Assembly (NCBI GenBank): GCA_012517765.1 | Contig: JAAYUI010000013.1 | Location: 1 to 45,330, forward strand | DNA from: Caldisericales bacterium | Lineage (GTDB): Bacteria > Caldisericota > Caldisericia > JAAYUI01 | Direction of reading: 5' to 3' | DNA: 45,330 bases | Shown here: in pieces, positions 1 to 7,660 of the stretch | Numbering within the stretch: position 1 is the first letter of the stretch | Layout: every line of letters begins with the position of its first letter | The notes under the pieces: generated by a model | The model's input: only the letters and a program-made list of their open reading frames with translations | Databases searched by the model: none | What the model was told of the DNA's origin: nothing | Program-made: the position numbers and the translations under genes

Positions 1-517
1 AAATCCCTGCCAGTTCCCTTATGGGCTGGATAGCACCAGTGACGTTTGATGCTGCAACAAATGCAGCAACCCTTGCCCCTCTGGCCTTCCTTTCAAAATC
101 TTCCAAATCAATCCTTCCAAGGACATCACATGCCGCAAAAACAACTCTGGTGCCTATTTTTTTAAGATCAACCCAGGGAAGAATGTTTGCATGATGGTCA
201 GCCACGGTGCACAAAACAGTGTCGCCATGTGAAAGACCAAGGCCCTTTGCAACCCAGTTTATCGCATGGGTGGCGCCAGGCACAAAGGCCAGGTTGTTTT
301 TCCCTGTCCCAAGGAAAAGGGCGATTTTTTCTCTGGCCTCATCGACCATCCCTGTGACGTCAATCGATCGTCTGTAGGCCGACCTGCCGGCATTGACACA
401 TGATTTGAGGTGGTAATTAAAAATAAACGCCGCCACAGACCCGGGCAAAAGACCGGTCGCGGCGGCGTCCAGATTGCAATATCCTGATGAACTCGGAAAA
501 TGGCTCTTATAGCCCAC
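1..517 (-). CDS. class V aminotransferase, SufS/cysteine-desulfurase-like (3' part outside window)
   Basis: This is the N-terminal ~172 residues of a PLP enzyme of the class V aminotransferase family, whose members include cysteine desulfurases (SufS/CsdA) that move sulfur from cysteine to acceptors. The translation shows NLDAAATGLLP near the start, NAGRSAYRRS at about 48, and the PLP-face motif DHHANILPW near 112. ASNVTGAIQPI follows near 158 and corresponds to the N-T/V-G-x-x-x-P stretch of the family. The catalytic lysine and any sulfur-carrying Cys loop lie beyond the window edge, so desulfurase and other class V activities (for example selenocysteine lyase or isopenicillin-N-epimerase-like) cannot be told apart. 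The start is taken as GTG at 517, which overlaps the roadblock gene by 11 nt. No strong ribosome site is visible, so translational coupling is likely. It is the last visible gene of the V4R/roadblock operon. Confidence 0.85.
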   Translation of the reverse strand, partial: MGYKSHFPSSSGYCNLDAAATGLLPGSVAAFIFNYHLKSCVNAGRSAYRRSIDVTGMVDEAREKIALFLGTGKNNLAFVPGATHAINWVAKGLGLSHGDTVLCTVADHHANILPWVDLKKIGTRVVFAACDVLGRIDLEDFERKARGARVAAFVAASNVTGAIQPIRELAGI

Positions 518-890
518 TTCTCTTCAGGATTTCCGTGAGCTCGTTTGATGCACCCTTGCCCTCAAGATAGACCATGCCAAGATTCTTCTGCTCGGATGTG
601 GTTGAAATCACCAAAACAGCGTCTCTCCCGATTGAAAACAGGGTTATATAGCCTTCTTCAGAGCGTATTGTGACATCATTGATGCGTGGTTTGCCCATTG
701 CCTCCGAGGCTCTTCTGGAGATGGATATGAGCGATGCGCTCATCGCAGCTGTCCTTTCGTTCTCCTCGGAGAACGAGGTCGAGGCAAGGAGGAGGCCATC
801 AGAAGAAGCCACCATAGCACTCTTTACTCCGGGAATGGAGTTTTGGACCCTGCCTAGCACTTGAGTCATAAGTTCACCTATCGTTGGCAT
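507..890 (-). CDS. roadblock/LC7-domain protein
   Basis: The 127-residue product is a single roadblock/LC7 domain. It has an N-terminal helix (GELMTQVLGRVQNSIPGVKSAMVASSDGLLL reads across residues 5-35), a middle helix rich in Ser/Ala, and a C-terminal beta-strand set ending in a helix. Such proteins (MglB and archaeal or bacterial relatives) dimerise and act as regulators or scaffolds of small GTPases or sensory complexes. No small GTPase gene is in the visible part of the operon. Fifteen bases separate it from the upstream V4R gene, and AGGAGGTGG-like bases precede the ATG, so the start is secure. The combination with two V4R proteins suggests a sensory module. The exact ligand is unknown. 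Confidence 0.85.
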   Translation of the reverse strand: MPTIGELMTQVLGRVQNSIPGVKSAMVASSDGLLLASTSFSEENERTAAMSASLISISRRASEAMGKPRINDVTIRSEEGYITLFSIGRDAVLVISTTSEQKNLGMVYLEGKGASNELTEILKRSGL

Positions 891-905
891 TTTCCCACCT
901 CTTTC

Positions 906-1523
906 CTAGTTGAATCCAAACTTTGTCTTTGACATTTTTGCCTCAAAAACGCAAACATCGCCAGATCGGGCGGCGCAAGCTGTTTCTATGGCAACAAATG
1001 TATTGGGTTTTTGTCCAAACAGCAAGTCGAGATAGCCAGCGGCAACGCCAGTCCACATATAACATACAGGGTGTTCCGAGTTTTTCCCGTACCTTTTCTT
1101 GTAAGCTTCGATATAATAGCTGTGCTTGACTGTCATCTGGAGTGTCTTTGCGCTTTCATCGAGCTTGTAATCGCTTATCAGGCCCCATCCGAGGCAATTG
1201 GTGATGGCTATGAGTCCCTGAAGCCTGTCTTGCATGTTCTGGATCTGTGGCTCAATAAGGGCCTTCCATTCAGGGGACGCCATTATTCCACCAAAAGTAC
1301 CGTTCGCGCACCATTGTGCTGCATCTATAAGGACTTTTTCAGCAAGTTTTCTGGACGGCTCGCCACCCATTTGCTGTATCAAATCAAACTCTCTGTAAAC
1401 ATAAAGTGTTGACGGAAGCGCCGAAAGGATGACGCCAAACCTGCGGAGAATACCGGTTTTTTCGTCACCAAACAGGCCAAGTTCCATTACTGCTTTTCTT
1501 ATTCCCATCTGGTCAATTGTCAT
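906..1523 (-). CDS. V4R-domain protein (second copy)
   Basis: This 205-residue protein has a C-terminal V4R (4-vinyl-reductase-like) small-molecule-binding domain. The family signature E-x2-C-x4-G-x2-C-x-F appears as IETACAARSGDVCVFEA near residues 177-193. The preceding region (GWGLISDYKLDESAKTL and HPVCYMWTGVAAGYLDLLFG) gives the beta-strand and helix pattern of the fold. V4R domains bind hydrophobic ligands or metal/sulfur groups and often sit in sensory or regulatory proteins. The ATG directly abuts the TAG of the upstream V4R gene (TAGATG), which implies translational coupling. It is a divergent paralogue of its neighbour, and its N-terminal ~60 residues are unlike it. No DNA-binding domain is visible. 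Confidence 0.75.
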   Translation of the reverse strand: MTIDQMGIRKAVMELGLFGDEKTGILRRFGVILSALPSTLYVYREFDLIQQMGGEPSRKLAEKVLIDAAQWCANGTFGGIMASPEWKALIEPQIQNMQDRLQGLIAITNCLGWGLISDYKLDESAKTLQMTVKHSYYIEAYKKRYGKNSEHPVCYMWTGVAAGYLDLLFGQKPNTFVAIETACAARSGDVCVFEAKMSKTKFGFN

Positions 1524-2075
1524 CTATTTCACCTCCACTTCAAACATGCATTCGGGGTTCCCCTGGGCCCTGCAGGCAGTTTCATTTACCCTGACTGATC
1601 CTTTTGGAAGATTGTTGACTATTTCCCATACGGCAGCAATAAGGCCTGATTCAACATGACAAACTGGTTCCTTTCTTGCTTCCCAGTTCCACTTTGTCTC
1701 ATTTTCAAGCCATCCTTCGGCGGTATAAACCGGTGAACCTTTCACCTTTCCACCCTTGCCGTTGTCCTCTAAAAGCTGGTAGCAACCATAGCCCAGCACC
1801 TTGAATAGGTCGAAGGCAACTCCAAGAGCATCTTTTGGAGACATATCCTGTGTTTTCGAAGCTATAAAAGAAGCAAGGGAGTCATAAGCAGTTGACTCGG
1901 CCGTATCATGTACCAATTGCCTTGCCTTCTCAAAGCCAAGGGTATCTTCGAAACCTTTTATTATTCTTGTATTGAACTTGTCACAATGGTAAGCGACCGT
2001 CACGGATCCGATTGCTATTGTCCCATCCTCGCCACTAATTTTTGTCAGTGATGCTATGTCTTCTCTTATTCCCAT
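1524..2075 (-). CDS. V4R-domain protein (first copy)
   Basis: The 183-residue product carries a V4R domain whose signature NETACRAQGNPECMFEVEV ends the protein, with two conserved cysteines. Upstream are LGYGCYQLLEDNGKGGKVKGSPV and a WNWEARKEPVCHVESGLIAAV segment typical of the fold. The frame is open another 35 codons upstream, but ATG at 2075 is preferred. It follows the upstream stop codon by one base and is preceded by GGAG within the end of that gene. Together with the next gene it gives two adjacent V4R proteins that could form a heterodimer (inference). Confidence 0.78.
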   Translation of the reverse strand: MGIREDIASLTKISGEDGTIAIGSVTVAYHCDKFNTRIIKGFEDTLGFEKARQLVHDTAESTAYDSLASFIASKTQDMSPKDALGVAFDLFKVLGYGCYQLLEDNGKGGKVKGSPVYTAEGWLENETKWNWEARKEPVCHVESGLIAAVWEIVNNLPKGSVRVNETACRAQGNPECMFEVEVK

Positions 2076-2076
2076 G

Positions 2077-2556
2077 CTACATCTCCATTTGGGCAATTTC
2101 TGATACACAGCTTTGCCCCGGGGCAAAGCTGTGTAAAGTAGTTCTGGATTTGATGCCAAGGTTTCTGGCGCTCCCTGCAACCAGTTCTGCCATAATACAG
2201 GGGCACCTGGATTTGTCGATCCTGCCTGAAGATATAATCTCCGAGAACATTTCAGAACAAGTCGAAGAAAAAGGACAGGTATTGACGGTCACACCAATCC
2301 CATCTGCAGTTTTCGCGACTGTCCATTCAGTTTTCCTCGGATCAATCTTGCCAAGTAGTTCAATTGTAGATTTTGCAACATCAGGAAGGGTGGAACCCGT
2401 TGGGGCACCATACCCCTTCGCCTCGGAAAGCATAAAAAAGGCTTCAGAAGACTTTGAGATAAGCATTTTTAACTGTTCTACACCAACCACATAGGAATAG
2501 GCCCTCAGAGTGGACTCCAGCCACAAATCAAACATTTTTTGGGATACAGGTTCCAA
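2077..2556 (-). CDS. Cys-rich small sensor-like protein heading the V4R/roadblock operon
   Basis: I do not recognise this family with certainty. The 159-residue product has an N-terminal helical part and a cysteine cluster, CPFSSTC near residues 92-98, then CPCIMAEL near 115 and a lone Cys near the C-terminus. The pattern recalls small ligand- or metal-binding output domains that occur beside V4R domains (so-called methanogen-output-like domains). The start is TTG at 2556, because AAGGAGG lies 5 nt before it. Two further in-frame TTG codons upstream overlap or precede that ribosome site. It is the first gene of the operon, followed after one base by the first V4R gene. The Cys set could bind a metal or Fe-S cluster (inference). 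Confidence 0.6.
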   Translation of the reverse strand: MEPVSQKMFDLWLESTLRAYSYVVGVEQLKMLISKSSEAFFMLSEAKGYGAPTGSTLPDVAKSTIELLGKIDPRKTEWTVAKTADGIGVTVNTCPFSSTCSEMFSEIISSGRIDKSRCPCIMAELVAGSARNLGIKSRTTLHSFAPGQSCVSEIAQMEM

Positions 2557-2667
2557 GAATACCTCCTTTTGCAAGTTCAATTGCAGTGTGTTCAGTATGT
2601 CAAATTACCAGCCTGGCCATTGGCCATGAGAACAATACAGTTCAAGATTCGATAATCAATAGCAAAG

Positions 2668-2696
2668 TTAATATTTATTTTACTATTGGTTCTCAA
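2668..2696 (-). promoter_or_regulatory. sigma-70-like promoter for the V4R/roadblock operon
   Basis: Read on the minus strand, TTGAGA (2691-2696) and TATTAA (2668-2673) are separated by 17 bp, in an AT-rich divergent spacer. This would leave a leader of about 105 nt before the TTG start at 2556. It is a match by eye only. Confidence 0.4.
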
Positions 2697-2774
2697 TATG
2701 ATGACTAATTTTCTGTCAATATAAATTTTGGCATTTTTAACCCCAGGGCGGGTATTTGATGTTATTAATGCTCC

Positions 2775-3431
2775 ATGAGAAAAATTGCCCTGGTTTTTGT
2801 TGCATGCGCAATATGTGCATCATGCGGGTCGGCAGGACAGGACCCGCAGTCGGAGAAAAAGGCCATCGAATTCCCGTCAACATTCAGGGTCGAGAGCAAT
2901 TACGCACCAGGTGAAGATATTATTGTTTCAAAAGATGGATCAAACTACAACCTGTTCTTTGACAAGGAGGCTGCGGTTTTTTTTGATGACGGGGAAGTTG
3001 AACCGCAATCAGTACTAAAAGGGCAGATCATCTATGTCGAGGGTGGTATCGAAAACGGCAAGATAAAGGCAACACGCTTGGTAATAACCGAATGGCCAGC
3101 AGGACACAGGGAAAAGGGCCGGGATGTTACAATCGACCCCAAAGTTGTTCCAGAAATGGTTTCAAAATATTTGTCAGAAAAACACGGAGAATTCGGTGTT
3201 GGCAGAAATACAGTCTGGACAAAGAGGCCTAGGGTCGGCAATCCTCCGCCAGGAAGACTCATGGACACATACCAGTATGGAACAATGCTGATGGTAATAA
3301 CATATGATGAAATGGAAAGCTCAAGGACATTCAATGTGCTCATAACACCAGGACCGCAATCGCCGGCCAGCTGGAGTGGCACTATAAACAGTGACGGGTC
3401 AATAGAGGAGTTTTTGTATGAAAAACCATAA
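2775..3431 (+). CDS. lipoprotein with DUF5666-like domain (first of a pair)
   Basis: The 218-residue product begins with a lipoprotein signal (MRKIALVFVACAICASCG, lipobox ASC with the lipidated Cys at 17). Residues ~35-105 form a beta-rich unit ending ENGKIKATRLVITEW, resembling small OB-like DUF5666-type domains. The second half (VVPEMVSKYLSEKHG to VLITPGP) looks like a PepSY/PBP-like alpha-beta unit but I do not recognise it. The next gene has the same architecture, so the two are tandem duplicates, now quite diverged. There is no Shine-Dalgarno sequence. The ATG is preceded by TATTAATGCTCC, so a leaderless start is possible, though no -35 fits well. Confidence 0.7.
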   Translation: MRKIALVFVACAICASCGSAGQDPQSEKKAIEFPSTFRVESNYAPGEDIIVSKDGSNYNLFFDKEAAVFFDDGEVEPQSVLKGQIIYVEGGIENGKIKATRLVITEWPAGHREKGRDVTIDPKVVPEMVSKYLSEKHGEFGVGRNTVWTKRPRVGNPPPGRLMDTYQYGTMLMVITYDEMESSRTFNVLITPGPQSPASWSGTINSDGSIEEFLYEKP

Positions 3432-4092
3432 AATTGTAGCAATTTTGGGAATCATGGTCGTTTGTGCATCATGTGGTGGAGGTATTGGCGCTCCAACAGA
3501 AAGCAATCCTGTCCGTGAGCATCCGGGATTCAAGGTTCCCGGGCCGCTGCCAAAGGTCGGCATTGTTTTTGATGTAAAAAAAGATGCTGACACGTTCAAT
3601 CTCTCGATACTGCCAGAGCAAACGGGCGACAGCAACCGGCTCATCCAGATCGATTTCTCGTCAGCACACATACTTGACTCCAAGAGTATTGAAGTGGGTG
3701 AAAAGGCACTGGAAAATTCACAAACCGTAAAAGTAGACGGATCATTTGTTGCTTCCGACAAGATAAAGGCCACCACAATTGAAATCAAGCCGGAGGAGAC
3801 TCCCAGTCTGGAGGTGAAAGATTCCAATCTGGTCGGCATCCTTGAGGTACCGGAAATAATAAGGGAAAACTACAGCGAAATGTTCCCAGCCTATTTTGGC
3901 GAAAAAAACTGGATCGTGGACACAAAAACCGGAAAAACATTAAACACCTTCATGCTTGAAAAAAACAGCTGGAAAATAACAATTGTTGAAGATCCAAAAA
4001 CTGGCCCCCAGTTTGAAGTAACTGTCAGCGAGAACAAAAAACAGCTCCTTTCATGCGAAATCCTTAAAGGCAAAAAACTGATAAAGAAATAA
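3418..4092 (+). CDS. lipoprotein with DUF5666-like domain (second of a pair)
   Basis: The 224-residue product has a lipoprotein signal with lipobox ASCGGG (Cys at about 19). It then has the same layout as its upstream neighbour: a beta-rich segment ending in VASDKIKATTIEIK (compare ENGKIKATRLVI) and a C-terminal unit starting VPEIIRENYSEMFPAYFG (compare VPEMVSKYLSEKHG). The ATG overlaps the upstream gene by 14 nt, and GAGGAG precedes it, so the two are translated as one operon. It is probably anchored on the outer leaflet or cell surface. Function is unknown. A strong terminator follows. Confidence 0.7.
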   Translation: MKNHKIVAILGIMVVCASCGGGIGAPTESNPVREHPGFKVPGPLPKVGIVFDVKKDADTFNLSILPEQTGDSNRLIQIDFSSAHILDSKSIEVGEKALENSQTVKVDGSFVASDKIKATTIEIKPEETPSLEVKDSNLVGILEVPEIIRENYSEMFPAYFGEKNWIVDTKTGKTLNTFMLEKNSWKITIVEDPKTGPQFEVTVSENKKQLLSCEILKGKKLIKK

Positions 4093-4097
4093 ATTGT

Positions 4098-4151
4098 ACA
4101 AACAGAAATAAAAAACCCCGGTTTTTGCCGGGGTTTTTTATTTCTGTTTGT
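4098..4151. terminator. bidirectional intrinsic terminator with 24-bp perfect stem
   Basis: 4098-4121 and 4128-4151 are perfect inverted repeats of 24 bp around a 6-nt loop (TTTTTG). The core is CCCCGG/CCGGGG flanked by A6 and T6. It lies between the lipoprotein pair (plus) and tRNA-Leu (minus) and would terminate both. The stem is unusually long for a terminator. Confidence 0.9.
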
Positions 4152-4158
4152 TTCCATC

Positions 4159-4245
4159 TGGTGCCGAAGGAGGGACTCGAACCCTCAAGAGTGTTACCTC
4201 AACGGATTTTGAGACCGTCGCGTCTGCCAGTTCCGCCACTTCGGC
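4159..4245 (-). tRNA. tRNA-Leu, anticodon CAA
   Basis: The minus-strand 87-mer folds as a type II tRNA. The acceptor stem is GCCGAAG/CTTCGGC with an A discriminator and an encoded CCA. The T arm is GAGGG-TTCGAGT-CCCTC and there is a long variable arm. The anticodon loop reads CTCAAAA, so the anticodon is CAA, decoding UUG. The terminal base pair of the anticodon stem next to the loop appears to be a T-T mismatch. The 24-bp terminator begins 7 nt after the CCA. Confidence 0.9.
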
Positions 4246-4324
4246 AACCACTGCACCATTTTATTGGCATTGCTTGCACTGTCAATTCATTGCAGGAAAA
4301 GCTGTTGCCCAAAAAAGTATCTTG

Positions 4325-4352
4325 TTGCCAAAGACCCGTTTTGTGTTATGAT
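4325..4352 (+). promoter_or_regulatory. sigma-70-like promoter for the 4373 gene
   Basis: TTGCCA (4325-4330) and TATGAT (4347-4352) are 16 bp apart. The predicted start is near 4359, directly before AGGAGG (4361-4366), so the leader would be only about 14 nt and consist mainly of the ribosome site. Confidence 0.6.
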
Positions 4353-4372
4353 TCCACCATAGGAGGTTGGAA

Positions 4373-5521
4373 ATGAGAGGAAAGGCTGGAAAATTCAGTT
4401 TTGCCCTTTTCCTGTCAATAATATTGCTCCTTGGTTCACTCTCAGTTACAGTTTTTTTGTGGAGCATTTTTATTGACGACAGGGTGGGGGTACCGGCAGA
4501 GAAAAATATACCCACAATGTCACTCCGTGATATCCCTGCAGACGGCAAATCAACACCAAATATTGCCCCACTCACATACCCCGAATCAATAAATGCCCAG
4601 ATAATGGGAATAATCTCCGGCCTTGACATACAGACCTATGATCTGGGGCTCGTGGGATACTGGGAACCCGATTCTCCATACAATGATGCAAAGAGGGGAA
4701 GGGAAGTCGTCATTATCGGTGTTTCATCCGGTGATTACCAGGGAACACTCATAATCACAACGCCAAAAGGGCCGATTATTGCCACACCCCATACGCTTTA
4801 CGCTCCAGACCCGCCAATGTGGGAAGAAAATTATGCGCTGATAATCCAGAGATACACGGAATGGAAGTCCCAGCTGGACAAAAATTCCAGGCTCGTTTCT
4901 GATGAATCTTTCAAATTTCCTGACTCAGAGGGTCTTCTGGCGTGGGAGTTTGGTGGATACACATATGTTCTTTCGAATGTCGGCCTCTCATCCTTCAATG
5001 CTCCAGTCGAGGACACGGTCCGTTTTTTGTCCAAGCAAAACCATGTCCCGTTTACTCCACCATCACTGCACCTGGCAATAACAACAGGGCTTCTTTCACT
5101 GCTTGCCCTGGCACTGTTCATCAAGGGGATACAGGACATTGGAATTGCAAGTGTTTTTTGTGCCGCCTGCCTTGGTGCAGTTGGAGGGGCGTCACTCTTT
5201 CTCCAGCAATATGTCCCGGGTAGTCTTTTACCAGTAGCTTCAATACTCTCTATTGGAATAATGTGGACATTGCCGACAATTGCTGTGTCATCTGCTTTTG
5301 CTCTTGATCTTACCCTTGGCTGGTTCTGGCTATTCTATTCAGTCCTTGCGTCAGGAATCGTCCTGCAATGGATCTTTCAGCCAGATTATGTATGGTTACC
5401 CATTGAGGGAATAATTCTTGCTCTGGTCCTGGTCGTTTTTATATCCATGGCAATAAGACCAAAAATGCCTGCCAAGAAAGAGCTTTTCCCCCAAACACCG
5501 GAACAAAACGGGGTGGCCTAG
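4373..5521 (+). CDS. polytopic membrane protein of unknown function
   Basis: The 382-residue product has one N-terminal membrane segment (residues ~9-32), an extracytoplasmic domain of about 200 residues, and about five hydrophobic segments from residue ~225 to 370 (for example LAITTGLLSLLALALFI and GIILALVLVVFISMAI). It ends in a short charged tail. I recognise no family. The domain layout (large loop then helix bundle) would fit a transport accessory or envelope protein. The start is ATG at 4373, 6 nt after AGGAGG. A TTG two codons upstream lies inside the ribosome site and is not used. The stop overlaps the end of the convergent beta-propeller gene by 4 bases. Confidence 0.7.
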   Translation: MRGKAGKFSFALFLSIILLLGSLSVTVFLWSIFIDDRVGVPAEKNIPTMSLRDIPADGKSTPNIAPLTYPESINAQIMGIISGLDIQTYDLGLVGYWEPDSPYNDAKRGREVVIIGVSSGDYQGTLIITTPKGPIIATPHTLYAPDPPMWEENYALIIQRYTEWKSQLDKNSRLVSDESFKFPDSEGLLAWEFGGYTYVLSNVGLSSFNAPVEDTVRFLSKQNHVPFTPPSLHLAITTGLLSLLALALFIKGIQDIGIASVFCAACLGAVGGASLFLQQYVPGSLLPVASILSIGIMWTLPTIAVSSAFALDLTLGWFWLFYSVLASGIVLQWIFQPDYVWLPIEGIILALVLVVFISMAIRPKMPAKKELFPQTPEQNGVA

Positions 5522-6711
5522 GGCAATCTGGCTTTCATCAAATCAAGGAAAAGGTCCTTCAATGACCTGTTTTTGCCAAGTCCCTTGAGGTCGCTTGGGA
5601 TTTTTGTTGTTGCAATCTCCCTGTCCCCGATAAACTGGCACCTGAAAGTCTGGTGGTCATACGGGGAAACCTCCGGTACAAGATAGAACTCCCCAAAAGA
5701 GTGGCCGGGGAAAGCACTGTAACACGCGTTTATCTTGAAACCATTAAAAACTTTCCCGCTTTCAATGTCCATCACGACAAAGGAGCTGCAATCGTCAGAA
5801 ATACAAACGGCAAGACTTTTATGGTCAGGCACCTGACAAACCGGAAAGTATTCCATTCCAAATTTTTCATATTTTCCAAGGGCATTGATCCTGTATTTTG
5901 CGTCCTTGAAAGCAATAAAAACATTTTCGCCAACAAAAGATGCGTCGGCAAGGAGGCCTGACGGGCCAACCGAAGACCCGATTTCATGGCCATCAGTTCT
6001 TGAAAAAACAGCCACCCTTACGCCGCCACCCTCCGCCTTCCACGCCCAGAACCTTGTCTCGTCCTGCGCAAGAACAAGCGGGTGGCCCGGCCTCTGAATG
6101 CCCCACGAGGTCCTCCAGACCTGACTTCCATCGGCAGAGCTGATACCATCAAACCATACAGTCTCACCCCTTGAGAACGGGGCCACAAAAATGTCTGTAA
6201 AAAAATTAGAGTCCGGGACCATGAGGCATGCCTGGTAGTCCCTGTCATCAAGTCTCCAAGACTCTTGTCCGTCAGCTGCTGAGAGCCCAATGAGCTGGAT
6301 CGGGTTCAGATCATAGTCCGTATCACTGTCATAGGCCAGGACACATACTTTTTTGCTCGAAGACAAAAGCCAGACGCCGCTCCCCTGTGGCGCCTCAAAT
6401 CTCCAAGCCGTCTTTCCGTCAGCGCCAACCCTCTCTATTATCCTCGAGTCGCCAAACACAAACAGGTAGTCACCTATTGCCCTGCAAAAAACTCTTTTAG
6501 CACCTTTAACTGTGGAAGTCCAGAATGGTGTTCCATCAGCTGCAGCCAGCCCAAATACTTCCTGGTCAACAAACATTGCTTTACCAAAAGAAACTGGGGC
6601 TATCTGGGCTCTCCTGACTGATCCCCAGATTTTTTGCACACCAGGCCCCGAGCACCCGCAACAGGCAAAAAAAACAAAAAGAAAAGCTAGTACAAGAATT
6701 CGCCTTTTCAC
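5518..6711 (-). CDS. beta-propeller (PQQ-like) lipoprotein
   Basis: The 397-residue product starts with a lipoprotein signal (FVFFACCGCSG, lipidated Cys about 20). It continues with repeated beta-strand units such as VFGLAAADGTPFWTS, GADGKTAWRFEAP, GLSAADGQESWRL and ISSADGSQVWRTS. The AADG-x-x-x-W pattern is that of PQQ-like or YncE-like beta-propellers (BamB-type folds), usually protein-binding scaffolds outside the membrane. The GTG start overlaps the upstream gene stop (GTGA) and is preceded by GGAGG, so the two are coupled. It converges on the gene at 4373, with 4 bases of overlap. Substrate or partner is unknown. Confidence 0.75.
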   Translation of the reverse strand: MKRRILVLAFLFVFFACCGCSGPGVQKIWGSVRRAQIAPVSFGKAMFVDQEVFGLAAADGTPFWTSTVKGAKRVFCRAIGDYLFVFGDSRIIERVGADGKTAWRFEAPQGSGVWLLSSSKKVCVLAYDSDTDYDLNPIQLIGLSAADGQESWRLDDRDYQACLMVPDSNFFTDIFVAPFSRGETVWFDGISSADGSQVWRTSWGIQRPGHPLVLAQDETRFWAWKAEGGGVRVAVFSRTDGHEIGSSVGPSGLLADASFVGENVFIAFKDAKYRINALGKYEKFGMEYFPVCQVPDHKSLAVCISDDCSSFVVMDIESGKVFNGFKINACYSAFPGHSFGEFYLVPEVSPYDHQTFRCQFIGDREIATTKIPSDLKGLGKNRSLKDLFLDLMKARLP

Positions 6712-7562
6712 TTCTCCTCCCAGATTTTCAGTCTGGCTGGCACCCTGTCGGCCACCTGGCCATAAACCAACTCACTTCCATCGGCACAAACAACAAGTCC
6801 GCCAGACATGGCAGCTGGTCTTTTTACCCAGGAAACAAACTCCTCCCTTAAAAGCTTTTGGTCCTCAAATGAAAATATCTTCACCAGACCATTGTCTCCA
6901 ACCATTGAGACTTCGGTGTCCCCAGCAAAAGCGCAGATGATTGGATCCACTGATTTGAAAGACCACCATTTTTCATCCAGATATATCCATACTCCATCCA
7001 TGTCCGTGATGCAGGGAAATGATGAGAAAAATACGCTTTGGGCAACACTATAACCCGGTGCCGCAATCTTCTTGCTGTCTGATGGCCTGACAAGCGAAGA
7101 CGCAGTCACCACCCAGAGCTCGTCCCCTTCATAGCCGATATTGAAAATATTCTCGTCAATTTTGTGTTTTTTTATTATCTTTCCATCAAGAGAGTACTCG
7201 GTAAGTTTTCCTGTGGTCCTTGTTCCAAGACAGACCCTGGAATCACCAAGAGCAATAATGTTCGTTTGTGGTTCCACCTCAAAACTTCCGATGGATTTGC
7301 CGTCCCTTATCAAAAAAGCCTTGCTGTCAGACTTGCACGCTACAGTATTCCCGTTGACAGATAGCGCCGAAATTTGCGGGTTTGGTGACGGAACAACAAA
7401 ATAAAGCAGGATTGCCAGTGCAACCAGAAAGAACGAGGCAATCCAGATCGGTTTTGTTGATTTCTCCATCTGCACCAGAAGCCTTGCCTTCTGGTCGAGA
7501 TTGGCCATCCTCCACAGTTCGTCAGAAGTGACCCCTTCTTTGTTCTCAATGTTGTCTTCCAT
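6708..7562 (-). CDS. membrane-anchored beta-propeller-like protein
   Basis: The 284-residue product has a ~37-residue cytoplasmic N-terminus, a single membrane segment (IWIASFFLVALAILLYFVV, about 39-57), and a beta-strand-rich extracytoplasmic domain. Repeated strands include VNGNTVACKSDSKAFLIRDG and SLDGKIIKKHKIDENIFNIG, consistent with a propeller or similar fold. It forms an operon with the downstream PQQ-like lipoprotein. There is no Shine-Dalgarno sequence before the ATG. Instead a -10 hexamer ends 7 nt upstream, so the mRNA is probably leaderless. It is transcribed divergently from the ECF sigma factor gene. Confidence 0.65.
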   Translation of the reverse strand: MEDNIENKEGVTSDELWRMANLDQKARLLVQMEKSTKPIWIASFFLVALAILLYFVVPSPNPQISALSVNGNTVACKSDSKAFLIRDGKSIGSFEVEPQTNIIALGDSRVCLGTRTTGKLTEYSLDGKIIKKHKIDENIFNIGYEGDELWVVTASSLVRPSDSKKIAAPGYSVAQSVFFSSFPCITDMDGVWIYLDEKWWSFKSVDPIICAFAGDTEVSMVGDNGLVKIFSFEDQKLLREEFVSWVKRPAAMSGGLVVCADGSELVYGQVADRVPARLKIWEEK

Positions 7563-7569
7563 GGCAGAT

Positions 7570-7597
7570 ATTGTATTGCCTGACGGACCAAAATCAA
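7570..7597 (-). promoter_or_regulatory. promoter of leaderless beta-propeller operon
   Basis: On the minus strand TTGATT (7592-7597) and TACAAT (7570-7575) are 16 bp apart. The -10 ends 7 nt before the ATG at 7562, placing the predicted start on or next to the initiation codon. Confidence 0.5.
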
Positions 7598-7625
7598 TTT
7601 GAAAAAATGCCTTCCTGATTTTTGC

Positions 7626-7653
7626 TTGCCCTTTGCTGTCTGTTCAATATAAT
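7626..7653 (+). promoter_or_regulatory. promoter of leaderless ECF sigma gene
   Basis: TTGCCC (7626-7631) and a consensus TATAAT (7648-7653) are 16 bp apart. The -10 ends 7 nt before GTG at 7661. No ribosome site is present. Confidence 0.6.
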
Positions 7654-7660
7654 CTCTTGC

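Noticed and set aside
4265-4281. TGGCATTGCTTGCA as a third sigma-54-type promoter
   Set aside because: Only 4 bp separate TGGCA and TTGC instead of 6, and a good sigma-70 promoter lies closer to the gene.
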